Origin: JAWLFY01 sp964462125
GTDB taxonomy: Bacteria > Planctomycetota > Planctomycetia > Pirellulales > Pirellulaceae
DNA length: 64,000 bases
Assembly: GCA_964462125.1 (NCBI GenBank)
Contig: CAYWXT010000001.1
Span: 1 to 64,000 of the forward strand
Direction of reading: 5' to 3'
The notes below the pieces were generated by a model, which was not told the DNA's origin, ran no database searches, and was given only the letters and a program-made list of their open reading frames with translations. The stretch's first letter is position 1, and each line of letters opens with the position of its first letter. A program made the position numbers and the translations under genes. This document shows positions 39,288 to 49,454 of the stretch, in pieces.

Positions 39288-39513
39288 GATTCGATCTCTC
39301 TTCAATTGTCCACACTAGAAATCCCGGTAAACGGCAACCGTTTCCGGTGTTCGCTTGAAAGATGGCGGACGTCATGAAGGACACCACCCGCACCGCGTGG
39401 ACGAAAATGAAAAGCTTCCCCACCTCGTCCGGGGAGTATCCTAGCTTCTCCCGGACGGCCATCGCAAGCTGTAGCACGAAAAGGGTGGTAATCGCACCCT
39501 TCCATAGAGCCAT
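39157..39513 (-). CDS. Possible small hydrophobic protein, coupled to the upstream membrane protein gene
   Basis: An ATG at 39513 lies 3 bp after the stop of the 2020-residue membrane protein and 8 bases behind GGAGG, which overlaps the end of that gene. The 118-codon frame starts MALWKGAITTLFVLQLAMAV and stays hydrophobic for about 50 residues, but its last 131 bp overlap the giant gene's start in another frame and look non-coding there. It could be a real coupled small protein, a decayed one, or chance. No family recognised. Confidence 0.35.
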   Translation of the reverse strand: MALWKGAITTLFVLQLAMAVREKLGYSPDEVGKLFIFVHAVRVVSFMTSAIFQANTGNGCRLPGFLVWTIEERSNHGIDAPVARFQAKQDPRSSRPRSAAAPHSSGVSGTAGFARRRR

Positions 39514-39516
39514 TCG

Positions 39517-42500
39517 CTACCCCTCCCATGCGGCCATGCGATCAGCGAGCCCGCGAAGTTTGGGTCGGTTCTTTTCCAAGGTCATCAGACCGGCGAGCAA
39601 GCCCAACCCGAGCGAGATTCCGAACGCCCACCAAGGCCATGTCTGATCGATCGCCTGCTGGGCATGCCAGACCATGCTCGTGACCGCGACAAACACAAAC
39701 GCCGAGCCGAGGTACAAAAATGGCTTGACATGCAACACCACCCCGACCGCCATCCCGCACAACGCCAACACGATCAAGACCATCGGCCCGGCCATCGTCT
39801 TGCCGATGTCGGCAATCAACATGTCCGCTGTGCTGCTCAGATAGATCATCAAAGTTCCGCCGTAGCGAATCGCCGACGCCGTCGCCGGGGTCAGACGCTC
39901 ACGGTAGAAATGTGCCACGGCCAACACGCAAACCGCTGGTGGTATGAGCCAGGCTTGCGGATGCACCAAGAAGTCCCAACCCGGAGTCTGGATCAACACC
40001 ACCCACCACGCGGCGTTGGCAAGCACGATGGCCGAAACCCGTGGCAGTATCCCTTTCCACATCAGCGACAACAGCCCGTAGTAGACCGCGCCGATGCCCA
40101 GCAATAGGGAATAGGGAACCGCGCCGCCAACGAACCGCCAGCCCATTTCCTGGACCGATCCGCTAAGCCAGAAGCCGATCACGGGAACCAGCGGCAGATA
40201 CACCGCCGTCTGGCGGAGCGTGTCGGCCAACACCCGGTCGCCTCGGCGACGGGCCCATTCGGTCACCCCGACGCTGGCAAAGGCCAACAACATCACGATC
40301 AGCGGCCAATACTCACGCAATCCCGCAAATACCCACTCCGGTTTGCAGAGAAACACGTGCAGCCAGGTGAGCACGCCCAGCCCCTGGGCGGCGACGATCA
40401 GCCACCGCCGCCAATCATCGGCAATCACGAGTAGACGCGGACCGGCGTTGTCCGGCCGATCCCAACCCATAATCGCTGCGATCGCGGCCAGCAAACTCAG
40501 CACCCCGAGCGTGACCGCAACACCCCCGACAAGCGCGCTCGCGATCCCGGCGATCCCTTCCCCCGGGGACCGCAGCGCGAACTCCAAGGCGAACATCACC
40601 GCCAAGGACCCAACAGCAGCTACGGCGGACGCCATCGCTCCCATCCTCAAGGCGTCATGCCACGTTTCGGCGTGACGGCGGCCCACCACCCGCGGCAACA
40701 CGAACAACAACGTCGGGATCGCCAACGTCGCAGCGACCAACCACCGCATCGAACCGGCCAACCAAGGATGCAGCGACTCGCCCCCGTCGACGCTGGCAAA
40801 CAACGCCATCGCGAGCAAGCCCAGCGACACCGCAGTCCGACGCACGTTCGATTGCCCCGAACGTTCAGCAAGTTCGACCGCCGACCAAGCAGCCAGCCCG
40901 ATCGCGACCGTCGTCAGCCGGATCAGGCCGGGCTCGACGCCCCGAGCCATCATCAAAATCGTCCAGCACGCAGTCACGATGGAAAACACGATCGACGCCA
41001 GCCAACTGGACCGGACCAGCGCCGCCAGGGGAGCTTCTGTGAAACCCCCGACACGGCGCGCGAGCGCCAACGCGCCCGCCGCAACCGCCGATATCCAATG
41101 TGACCAAGCCGCCAAGACGAAGCCTGAGGTGAGCGACATCACCGCGAACCGCAACGGCCAATCGGTCTCCCAGCCCGCTGCGATGCCCCCTGCCGCCGCA
41201 GCGGAGGTCACAAGGAACATCCCTAACGCAAGCAACCAAGCGTGCGATCGGTGAGACCGCAAGCTCGCCGTGACCACGGCCAATGAGACGCACAAGGCAC
41301 GCCAGGCGAAAGGCAAGGACCACGCCAGACTCGCGGAGGTAGGCCGGGATGCACCATCGACCCATCGGAACGCGTCCCAGCTCACAAGCGTCAAGAGTAA
41401 CACCGAAGCTTCCGTGTCAGGCAAGCCGTACCACCCCCTTCCAACCGTCCCTGCTCGGTCCGGGCAAACCAGCCGCCACGTGGCAATCCATACCGTCAAC
41501 CAGGTCGCGACCAGAGACCAAGCGATGGGGCCAGGTGCGGCGCCAGAGAGCCACCCGAAGATCCACACAACTCCAGCAACAAGGACATACAGTCCGATCG
41601 GCCGAACGGTCCAGTTGACTGCTTGGACAAACTGGTCGGAGGTACGCTGATCCGAATCGCTCTGAGTTCGTCGCCACGCCAAGGCAATCAACGTTCCTCC
41701 CGCGGCCAACACGAGCATCACGGTTGCCATGGGAGGAACCGACCCCCACCGGCCAACATGCCATGCTCCGCCGCCGCCGCCGGTCGCCCAGGCGATCCAG
41801 GGGATCAGCAGAACGCCGGCGGTCGCATGCCAGTAATCGATAGTCGCATCGCCAAGTTGGAACCGGACGACAGACCCGATCGCCGCAATGCACCACACCA
41901 TCAAGATCACGACCGACGCATCCGGCGCGCCGGTGACGCCGGTCAGCGCCGCTAGCCATGCGACGTGCCCCCCAAGGACGGAGAGTCCCAGCCATGGCGT
42001 CATTCGATCGGAATCGTCAGCCGCGACGTTTGCCCGCAAGCCCGCCGGCACCCACCGAATTCGGCTCCACGTCAGCACCGCCAGCAACGACACGACAGCT
42101 CCCATGGGTCCCACCACCGAGTCCAAAACGAGCAGGGAAGCTGGTCCGCCGGTCAGATACCCAAAGGTGACCAAGACCGCGGTACCGATACCCACGATTC
42201 GCAAGAAGACCAGCGAACCGGTCACGCCATCGCCAACCGTGGTTGCCAAAGTTGTCCCGTCACGAAAACGGCACAACCACGCCCGTAGGATCAACCAGCC
42301 CGCCGAGCCGATTGCTGCCGCTTGGATCCAAACCACAGGAGAGACGTTCCGGATCGCCGGGGTAATGATCGCGATCGCCAGCGGCACCAGGACCGCTGAG
42401 ACCGCCTCACCAAGCCGCGTTGGCCGATGCCTCTCCCCGATCAACAGCCCAACGGCAACGGCAAACCACCACGTTGCCACGGCCCATGCCGACCGCGGTT

Positions 42501-45500
42501 CCGCCATCTCGCCAGCCAATACGGGACCAACCCAACCCGACGACAACAGCGCCAAGGAGCTTACCACCAACAAAATCACCCCGCTCACCGCAGGTGTCAT
42601 CGCGGAGTGACTCCTGGCAGACGCTTCCCCAGTTCGTCCGCATTGCAACGCGAGGAGACCACACGCGATCAGCGACGCTGTCGTTGCCGCGATCACACGC
42701 CACACCGGATCGAGTGTTGCCCAACAAACCAATTCGACGACAATCCATAGTGAAGCCGCGACGCCGATGATCGACGAGATCGTCGTATTCCACCGGTTGC
42801 CGCGTGCCAAACGCGCCCACCAAAATCCCGCCGCAGCGACGGCAACGCTGGCACCAACCAACCACGCAAGCCCAGCTTCCCGCAGCGTGAAGAATCGATC
42901 CGCGTTCACGAAAAGTCGGGTCACCAAATCCAAAAACCAGATCGCCGAGGCGGCCAACAACCAACCGCATGAACCAAGCGCCGCCATCCCATCAAGTGAT
43001 GCCGGTCCCGTGTCGGGCAATCGTCCCAGATGCCGAAGTGACCGGTGCAGGCCCAAGAACTTGGCCCGCTTCGCCTCACGAAGCAGAAACCAAGGCACCG
43101 GCAACAACCCGGTCACGACGCACCACGACCACAAGGCGGTCCCCGATCTCCAGCTTGCCGGTGTGACCAACCATTCCCCAAGCCAGCCGCAGGCGGCAAT
43201 CACCACACCGGCGAACGCTGCCGTCTGCGACAACCCGATCTGCGCCGGACTGCGGCCTGCAATCGAGGCCCAGAGGAAGAGTAACGAACCGGCGCCCAAT
43301 CCCAAGGCGGACCCCAGCCAGTCGATCCGCACCTGTAGCACCGCCAGCCCGCACGCCAAGCCACTCGCGATCACGGCTGCCTGCAACCACTCCACGCCGG
43401 TCTGGGAATCGACAACGTGCCCACACCGGCGACCCACCTCACCCCTCGCCAACAACTTTGCGAGTGGATATCGCGCCGCTTCCCACAACAACATCAACGA
43501 TAGCGAAACACCAAGACCGATGAGCATCCAATCGAAAGCATCTGCCAATCCAACGGGCCAACTCAGCTCACCCGGGCGAACCAGCGAGACCCAACTCAGG
43601 GCGAGCATCAAGACCGACGGTTTCGCCCAGCGATGATCGCCAAAGGCACCGGCCGCCGTGGCCACAAACGCTGCGACCAGCACGATCGTGGGCCCCCAAG
43701 CCGGGATGCTTCCCAACCAACTCGGCGGTCCCAGCACCAATGCCGATGCGATCGCGACGGCAACTCCACCCCAACCCATCGTGACCCAGCGCATCCAGCG
43801 ACGCTGAATCGCATCGTGCATCCAATATCCCAGGGCAGCGCTGAGCAGCGTCGCCAGACCCGCTGCCACCATCGGCTCTCCGCCGATCACGCGCCGCCAC
43901 AACGGAATCTCCAACCACGCGATGCCGCTGATCCAGTACGGCGAGCTGAGCGTCGCTGCCAGAGTCACGGGAATGGTTGAGATCGCAAACCAAGCTGGCC
44001 GCTGCAAAAGTCGCCCGACCGCCAAACCGCTGGCGGTGAGCACCCCTCCCCACGCCCACACCCACGACGCGCCGGTCATTGATGGGACCAGAACCAGCCA
44101 AGCCGCGGAGATAGCAAGGATTGCCAGCACGGTCGTCGCGATCGCCGTTGTGCCATGTCGCGCCCGCCGCGCCATCGCTTCGCCGACACCCGCCACGCCA
44201 ACCGCGGCGGGAAGCGACGCGATCGCAATCGCAAGCCAAGCGGTCGCACCTGCATCGTGGAGAAGAAATGCGACGAAGCCAACCAGCGACACATAGGCGA
44301 ACATTCCCACCGCAACCGTCAACAATCGATTGCGTCCCTGTGCCGTCCCCAACTTTACCCCTCGCCGCCGGTGCAGCCGGATGTCAAGCACGATCGATGC
44401 GGCGAACGCCAACGCAGCGACTCCAACCACCCAACCCGCTTGGTCGCCGAGTCGTCGCAGGACAGCTGGCATCAGCGGCAACAGGGCCGAGGGGGCGGCG
44501 ACCGCAACCGCGAACGACCAGGTGTGAAACCGACCCACCAACGCGCGGCCGCCGCGCAACAGAAGAAATCCATAGACGACCGCCCCCACCAGAATTGCGG
44601 ACAAGGTGATCGGATCGGTCAACGCCACCGCAGACGACGATGTGCCCGCCGCGGCCAACCCCGCAAGAACGCTCAGCGGTACCAGCAACGTCGCGATCAC
44701 CAACACCGCGCGGCTGGTGTGACGCAGCCGCCAACGCGACAGCGTGTAAAGCCCGGCAGCAAAGATCGACGCGTTGCCGCCCAGAAATATCAAGGACGGA
44801 ACCACACGATGCGTCTGTGTCAACGTGCTCCACAGACTCACGACCAACCCGATCGAACAGACCACGATCAACGTCCCGGCGACCAACTCGCCCCAACGAA
44901 TGTTGTGCGCCGCCAAAAACGAACGGATGATCTCCGCAGGTGAAAGTGCCGGTGCTGATTTCGCAACCACCGGCGGCGAAGCCGCCTGCGGCGCGGCCAA
45001 CGGTTCGACCTTGCCCGCTGAGGCGGTGTCGGCAGGTCGACCGCCGGCCACCTCCGGTCCCGCGCCGTCCGATGCCAGCCCCTGGGCGATGGGACTCACC
45101 GGTACCGAGGGAACGACCGGCGCCGGTGGCGTTTGGGGAGCCGAGGAAGCGACCGGCGCGGTTCTGGAGTCAGGGCGTGACAGATTGCGGAGTCGCCCCA
45201 GGAGCCGCTCGGCCTCCCTCGGAGATAGCTGATTGGACTCCAGCATTCGATCGACAACCCGCCGGAACGCTGCCACATCAACCGCATCCGCAGCCGGGAT
45301 CGATTCCCCCGCAGCCGCTCCCAATTCGGGTGATGAGACCGGCTGCGGTGATGAGACCGGCCGCGGGGACAACAAGTCCCGCCGTGGATCGGGCGGGCGA
45401 AGAGGTTGTCGGTCCTGTGGCGGGTAACCCTGTGACGGGTGACCCAGTGACGGGTGATCCTGTGACGGGTGATCCTGGAACAACGCCTTGACAATGAATT

Positions 45501-45579
45501 TGGTCACCACCCAACTGGCGTGGCCAATCAGCGTCACCAGCACCCAAATCACGAACAGCGTTGCCAGAATTTCGACCAT
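39517..45579 (-). CDS. Very large polytopic inner-membrane protein, unknown function
   Basis: This 2020-residue protein begins with one membrane segment (LFVIWVLVTLIGHASWVV), then a Pro-rich cytoplasmic-type region of about 180 residues with an HPSQD-like pentapeptide repeat encoded by a 15 bp tandem repeat, and a helical segment (RRVVDRMLESNQLSPREAER). From about residue 230 onward it is almost continuous hydrophobic helices, dozens in number, starting with VAGTLIVVCSIGLVVSLWST and often ending in Arg-rich loops. The layout resembles an enlarged DUF2157/DUF2339-type protein, but I cannot name a family. No ATPase, glycosyltransferase or transporter motif was seen. It is divergent from the gene at 45740. 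Confidence 0.85.
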   Translation of the reverse strand: MVEILATLFVIWVLVTLIGHASWVVTKFIVKALFQDHPSQDHPSLGHPSQGYPPQDRQPLRPPDPRRDLLSPRPVSSPQPVSSPELGAAAGESIPAADAVDVAAFRRVVDRMLESNQLSPREAERLLGRLRNLSRPDSRTAPVASSAPQTPPAPVVPSVPVSPIAQGLASDGAGPEVAGGRPADTASAGKVEPLAAPQAASPPVVAKSAPALSPAEIIRSFLAAHNIRWGELVAGTLIVVCSIGLVVSLWSTLTQTHRVVPSLIFLGGNASIFAAGLYTLSRWRLRHTSRAVLVIATLLVPLSVLAGLAAAGTSSSAVALTDPITLSAILVGAVVYGFLLLRGGRALVGRFHTWSFAVAVAAPSALLPLMPAVLRRLGDQAGWVVGVAALAFAASIVLDIRLHRRRGVKLGTAQGRNRLLTVAVGMFAYVSLVGFVAFLLHDAGATAWLAIAIASLPAAVGVAGVGEAMARRARHGTTAIATTVLAILAISAAWLVLVPSMTGASWVWAWGGVLTASGLAVGRLLQRPAWFAISTIPVTLAATLSSPYWISGIAWLEIPLWRRVIGGEPMVAAGLATLLSAALGYWMHDAIQRRWMRWVTMGWGGVAVAIASALVLGPPSWLGSIPAWGPTIVLVAAFVATAAGAFGDHRWAKPSVLMLALSWVSLVRPGELSWPVGLADAFDWMLIGLGVSLSLMLLWEAARYPLAKLLARGEVGRRCGHVVDSQTGVEWLQAAVIASGLACGLAVLQVRIDWLGSALGLGAGSLLFLWASIAGRSPAQIGLSQTAAFAGVVIAACGWLGEWLVTPASWRSGTALWSWCVVTGLLPVPWFLLREAKRAKFLGLHRSLRHLGRLPDTGPASLDGMAALGSCGWLLAASAIWFLDLVTRLFVNADRFFTLREAGLAWLVGASVAVAAAGFWWARLARGNRWNTTISSIIGVAASLWIVVELVCWATLDPVWRVIAATTASLIACGLLALQCGRTGEASARSHSAMTPAVSGVILLVVSSLALLSSGWVGPVLAGEMAEPRSAWAVATWWFAVAVGLLIGERHRPTRLGEAVSAVLVPLAIAIITPAIRNVSPVVWIQAAAIGSAGWLILRAWLCRFRDGTTLATTVGDGVTGSLVFLRIVGIGTAVLVTFGYLTGGPASLLVLDSVVGPMGAVVSLLAVLTWSRIRWVPAGLRANVAADDSDRMTPWLGLSVLGGHVAWLAALTGVTGAPDASVVILMVWCIAAIGSVVRFQLGDATIDYWHATAGVLLIPWIAWATGGGGGAWHVGRWGSVPPMATVMLVLAAGGTLIALAWRRTQSDSDQRTSDQFVQAVNWTVRPIGLYVLVAGVVWIFGWLSGAAPGPIAWSLVATWLTVWIATWRLVCPDRAGTVGRGWYGLPDTEASVLLLTLVSWDAFRWVDGASRPTSASLAWSLPFAWRALCVSLAVVTASLRSHRSHAWLLALGMFLVTSAAAAGGIAAGWETDWPLRFAVMSLTSGFVLAAWSHWISAVAAGALALARRVGGFTEAPLAALVRSSWLASIVFSIVTACWTILMMARGVEPGLIRLTTVAIGLAAWSAVELAERSGQSNVRRTAVSLGLLAMALFASVDGGESLHPWLAGSMRWLVAATLAIPTLLFVLPRVVGRRHAETWHDALRMGAMASAVAAVGSLAVMFALEFALRSPGEGIAGIASALVGGVAVTLGVLSLLAAIAAIMGWDRPDNAGPRLLVIADDWRRWLIVAAQGLGVLTWLHVFLCKPEWVFAGLREYWPLIVMLLAFASVGVTEWARRRGDRVLADTLRQTAVYLPLVPVIGFWLSGSVQEMGWRFVGGAVPYSLLLGIGAVYYGLLSLMWKGILPRVSAIVLANAAWWVVLIQTPGWDFLVHPQAWLIPPAVCVLAVAHFYRERLTPATASAIRYGGTLMIYLSSTADMLIADIGKTMAGPMVLIVLALCGMAVGVVLHVKPFLYLGSAFVFVAVTSMVWHAQQAIDQTWPWWAFGISLGLGLLAGLMTLEKNRPKLRGLADRMAAWEG
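45416..45475. repeat. 15 bp tandem repeat, four copies, in the membrane protein's N-terminal region
   Basis: Units at 45416, 45431, 45446 and 45461 follow TGTGACGGGTGATCC with one to three mismatches. On the minus strand they encode a pentapeptide repeat (HPSQD, HPSLG, HPSQG type) in a Pro-rich, probably disordered stretch. Confidence 0.95.
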
Positions 45580-45739
45580 GGTTGTTTCGAGCTCTCTTAC
45601 CGAAACGGAATATCCGGACCTGCGGGTTCGCCGATCCGCGACAGAACCGGTTCGACTCGAAAAACCGTTGCGGCAGCGACGGCAATCGTCCGATTCTAGC
45701 TTCTGGATCGATGTTTCACCGCTCGCTCAAGGATGACCC

Positions 45740-46414
45740 ATGCGCTGGCTCGCCCTTTCGCTCATGTTCGCCTGCGCCGTGTCCGCTGTCTCGGCCCAGC
45801 ACATTGACCACCGCAACAAGCCGGTGCGACCCCGGATCGACGTGATCCCGCCGATGGGGAACCGCCTGCCGCCGTCCTATCGGTGGACGTACAATCGCCC
45901 AACGAACCTGGGTGGCCGAATTGCCTACTGGATCGCCCCGTCAAGCCAAGAGGCGATGGCGTGGCAGCGAGCTCGACAAGCCGGCGCCTACCGGAACCAC
46001 CTGCCACGACTCGAGCGGCACTTCTTCTACCCGAAACCTTGGGAAGCCCTGCCGGTCGGCCCGAGGACCCCGAGCGACCGACCGGAGCAGGAGTCGGCCC
46101 ACGACGCGGCGACCGCCGAACGGCTGACCGAACAAGGTCCCGAGCGACAACCGGTGGTCGTCGACCAACTGGAGCGTGAAACTGCAGCTGCTCATGACGG
46201 CCTCGGTGACGATTTTGGGTCGATTGTGCTGGTCAACCCAACTGCCTTCGCGCCCGATTCGGATCCAGCCGAGCCAGATCCAGCCGAGCCAGATCCAGCC
46301 AAACCGAACGCAGCCACCCGGTCGGGCAACGTTTCAAGCGAGGGAGACCTTCACAAGACGCTCCGCCGACTCCGCGAGGAGAATCGCCGGCTGAGAGAGG
46401 TGCGGAGGCAATAA
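45740..46414 (+). CDS. Secreted protein of unknown function
   Basis: This 224-residue protein has a clear signal peptide (LALSLMFACAVSAVSAQ), then a region rich in aromatic and basic residues (SYRWTYNRPTNLGGRIAYWI), an acidic middle part with DPAEP repeated three times from a 15 bp tandem repeat (46262-46306), and a short C-terminal coiled coil (LHKTLRRLREENRRLREV). I recognise no family. It is divergent from the 2020-residue membrane protein with a shared 160 bp gap, and the TolC-like gene follows 346 bp downstream. Confidence 0.8.
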   Translation: MRWLALSLMFACAVSAVSAQHIDHRNKPVRPRIDVIPPMGNRLPPSYRWTYNRPTNLGGRIAYWIAPSSQEAMAWQRARQAGAYRNHLPRLERHFFYPKPWEALPVGPRTPSDRPEQESAHDAATAERLTEQGPERQPVVVDQLERETAAAHDGLGDDFGSIVLVNPTAFAPDSDPAEPDPAEPDPAKPNAATRSGNVSSEGDLHKTLRRLREENRRLREVRRQ

Positions 46415-46760
46415 AGAGGTGCGGAGGCAACATCTCTCGGCATCTCCGTTGCGGGGCGGATCGTGTTAGGGTCTGTCAGAAAACGCGAACGACGCTCGCG
46501 TTTTCTGACAGAGCCTAGTGCACCGAAGAACGCAACGGGGCACGAAGCTGCAAACTTTTTTCGAGAACCGTCAAAGTTTACCCAGCCGGACTCCGATAAC
46601 GTTTTCGGGACGAGGTCTCCTCGGACGCCGCGTGGTGTCAATGGGGACTTCGTGGGGGGGCTTTCCACACTCGGCCCGTTCGGGGAACACGCCATTGCCG
46701 AAACCTCGGCACCCGTGAGGCGTGTTTCACGGCGGCACCGCGCCTAGGAAAGTCCAGGGC
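46415..46760. other. Gene-free stretch upstream of the TolC-like gene
   Basis: The main content is the R2 hairpin at 46467-46517. A short duplication (GAGGTGCGGAGGCAA, two copies) lies at the preceding gene's stop. No further gene is supported; the remainder could hold the promoter of the TolC-like gene, but no clear element is visible. Confidence 0.6.
46467..46517. repeat. Dispersed hairpin repeat family R2, copy 1
   Basis: This is a near-perfect inverted repeat: TAGGGTCTGTCAGAAAACG on the left and CGTTTTCTGACAGAGCCTA on the right, around a short centre GAACGACGCTCG. A related, longer copy occurs at 54327-54459. Confidence 0.9.
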
Positions 46761-49187
46761 ATGAACCGCTCGTTGTTTCGTTTGACCGCCTATCTGCAGC
46801 TTGGGATCGCGATCCTGACCGCAACCGGGTGCGCGCCGACGCAACCGTTCTACCTGAACGAGTCGCCGGATCTGCAGCACTACCTGAACGCGGCCACGGA
46901 AATCGAGTATCCCGATGTCGATGTTGAGAGCCTGCCGGAAACAACCGAGACGCTCGAACCGCTGTCGATCGGGAACCACGACTACCAGTTCTGGGACCTG
47001 ACGCTCGAAGAGTCCGTCTCGATCGCGCTGAACAATGCCAAGTTCCTGATCACCACCGGCGGCATCGCTGAGGCCCGTCAGAACGTCTCGGAACAGTTCG
47101 TCAGCGGTACGGCAGAGCAGTTCAACAGCATCTATGACGTGGCGATCCAGCAATCGACGACGCAAACCGTGCCGCTGGTCATCGATGGCAACGGCAATCG
47201 CGTGCTGCCCCGCGGGGCTTCCCGAGCCAACCAGGTTGGCGGCGTCGAAGATGCACTCGCCGAATTCGATGCCCAGAGCAGCGCCTTCGTCAGCAGCGAG
47301 ACGACCGATCGGCCGCAAAACACCCAGGTCGCCGTCGCCACCCAAACCGTGACGACGACCCAGCAATCGGCGATCAGCAAGCGGTTCGCGACCGGTGGGG
47401 TGGCCACGCTCCGCCAGCAGGTCCTCTACAACCGCTCCAAGACGCCGCTGGCCCAAACCCTGCGTGTGCTCCCGAGCGACTGGACCGCCACGGTGGAGGC
47501 CGAGGTCCAACACCCTTTGATGCGAAACCGCGGGACGCTGGTCAACCGCATCCCCGTGGTGCTCGCCAGCCTGAATGAAGACACCTCGATCACCGACTTC
47601 GAAATTGCCGTCCGCAACCTGGTTCGGGACGTCGAGAACGCCTATTGGGATTTGTACGTCGCCTATCGAAATGTCTCCTCAGCGGTGATCGCCCGCAACA
47701 GTGCGATCGTCACGGCCCAGGTCGCCAAGTTCCAACTCGAGCACGGCACCGGCACGCAACAGGACCTGTCGCAAGCGGTGGGACAATACTACCTGTTCCG
47801 GGGCCAACTCGAGTCGGCGCTCGCCGGGTCGAACCTACCCGGGTCGGACCGTTTCGGCGTTTACGGGGCTGAACGGCGACTCCGAGAACTGCTGGGACAG
47901 CCGCCGACCGACGGGCGGTTGGTGCGGCCGATCGACGAGCCCACCCAGGCGCGGGTCGAGTATGACTGGGACGACAGCGTCGCCCAAACGCTGTACCTCA
48001 GCCCCGAACTGCGGCGAACCAAGCTCGACCTGAAGAAAAACGAACTCGAACTGGTCGCGGCCAAGAACCAGATTCTGCCCGACGTGAACCTCTCGCTGCT
48101 GTATCGCTGGGTCGGCATCGGAGACACGCTGGGGCCACCCCGGCGCCGGGACCAACGCTTTCCCGCCCCAGGAAGCAGCGCCCTGGGCGAGCTGACCGGA
48201 GGGGATTTCCAGGAAGGCAGCGCGCGGCTGGAGATCACACCGCCGGCACTCGGGGCCCGCCGAGAACACGCGAGGATTCGGAACGCAAAATTCGAGGTCA
48301 CCCGACGGCGAGCGTTCCTGCAGGATCAGGAGCGGTTGCTCATCAGCAAACTCTCCGATGCCGTCGCCGGTGTCGCCACCCACTACCAACTCGTACAAAC
48401 CATCGCCCAACGCTGGCAGGCGGCCGAGGTCGAAGTCGAAGCGCGCCTCGCCGAGTACACGGGCGGCCAAGGACAAATCGTGTTCGTCCTGCAAAGCCAA
48501 GAACGCCGAGCCAACGCCCAGATCGATTACTACCGGGCGTTGGGAGAGTACAACAAACTGCTCAACTACGTCGATTTCCTCAAAGGGACCTTGTTGGCCA
48601 ACAACAGCATCGCCCTGGAAGAAGGACCCTGGAACCAAAAAGCCTACTGGGATGCCCTGGAACGAGCCCGGGAACGGAGCGCGGGACGCCACCTGCAATA
48701 CGGCGTTAGCCGGCCCGGTGTCGTCCGCCAAGGTCCCGTGCGGGGTGCCGAGGAAGCCTCCGAAATCATCGGCAGCGGCACCTCCACCTTCGGGGAAACT
48801 CTCCCACCGGAGGCCGCCCAACAGGATGACCTCCCCGGCGAACCGCTCGGCTTGGACATGGAACCCTACCGCCAGCCGGTCGAGGTTCCCGACCAGTCGC
48901 TCTCGGAACTCGGCTCCACCCCGAGCGAAATGCTGCGACTCGGCCCCAGCCCCGACGCGCAAACCCCCGGAACACCCAACTGGAACCCTACGGGCGATGC
49001 GACGCCAGGAAATCTGGCGCCAGGAAATCCGGCCTCCGGCGGGACGACAGAACAACCCAGTCAGCCAGCCGCACGCAGCCGCGTCGAACCGGCCAACCAT
49101 GCGGCTTCGCTCGGAGACGACAAGCCGCTCGGAGACGAGGGCCAGGCACCGCAACCGGTACGGCGCCGAGCGATCGAAACAAAGTAA
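46761..49187 (+). CDS. TolC-family outer-membrane efflux lipoprotein
   Basis: This 808-residue protein starts at 46761, where a lipoprotein signal with lipobox LTATGC (Cys 24) follows. The body has the TolC/OEP layout: LTLEESVSIALNNAKFLI at about 86-103, long helical segments such as IAVRNLVRDVENAYWDLYVA, and repeated halves separated by beta regions (EVQHPLMRNRGTL). It is longer than usual TolC proteins because of an inserted segment near residues 150-200 and a Pro/Gly-rich tail of about 150 residues, which includes a 15 bp duplication (49001-49030). It should form a trimeric outer-membrane exit duct. No adaptor or pump gene is adjacent. Confidence 0.9.
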   Translation: MNRSLFRLTAYLQLGIAILTATGCAPTQPFYLNESPDLQHYLNAATEIEYPDVDVESLPETTETLEPLSIGNHDYQFWDLTLEESVSIALNNAKFLITTGGIAEARQNVSEQFVSGTAEQFNSIYDVAIQQSTTQTVPLVIDGNGNRVLPRGASRANQVGGVEDALAEFDAQSSAFVSSETTDRPQNTQVAVATQTVTTTQQSAISKRFATGGVATLRQQVLYNRSKTPLAQTLRVLPSDWTATVEAEVQHPLMRNRGTLVNRIPVVLASLNEDTSITDFEIAVRNLVRDVENAYWDLYVAYRNVSSAVIARNSAIVTAQVAKFQLEHGTGTQQDLSQAVGQYYLFRGQLESALAGSNLPGSDRFGVYGAERRLRELLGQPPTDGRLVRPIDEPTQARVEYDWDDSVAQTLYLSPELRRTKLDLKKNELELVAAKNQILPDVNLSLLYRWVGIGDTLGPPRRRDQRFPAPGSSALGELTGGDFQEGSARLEITPPALGARREHARIRNAKFEVTRRRAFLQDQERLLISKLSDAVAGVATHYQLVQTIAQRWQAAEVEVEARLAEYTGGQGQIVFVLQSQERRANAQIDYYRALGEYNKLLNYVDFLKGTLLANNSIALEEGPWNQKAYWDALERARERSAGRHLQYGVSRPGVVRQGPVRGAEEASEIIGSGTSTFGETLPPEAAQQDDLPGEPLGLDMEPYRQPVEVPDQSLSELGSTPSEMLRLGPSPDAQTPGTPNWNPTGDATPGNLAPGNPASGGTTEQPSQPAARSRVEPANHAASLGDDKPLGDEGQAPQPVRRRAIETK

Positions 49188-49328
49188 CGCCAGGTCGCTG
49201 TCGTGCCGTTCGCGAGTTTCGTGGACCGATTCGGCATTCCAAAGGACCTGCGGTTCGAAATCGTGGCGGCTGCCACCTTGCTGGTCATCCGAACCAGAAT
49301 AGATTGATTGCGATTGACTCAGGATCGT

Positions 49329-49413
49329 GCGGGAAAAAAGTGTCCGGTGCCTATTGCGAGGGACTCGCCCTTCGGGTGCTTTGCACAAAAGGTACCGGAC
49401 GCTTTTTTCCCGC
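49329..49413. repeat. Dispersed palindromic repeat family R1, copy 3
   Basis: Left arm GCGGGAAAAAAGTGTCCGG and right arm CCGGACGCTTTTTTCCCGC enclose GCGAGGGACTCGCCC and a GCTTTGCACAAAAGGTACC segment. The flank AGGATCGT matches the copy at 22329. It lies between the TolC-like gene and the epimerase gene. Confidence 0.92.
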
Positions 49414-49454
49414 TCATTGCTCAGGCATCCACTGTCTCCCCGACTCTGTGACCG

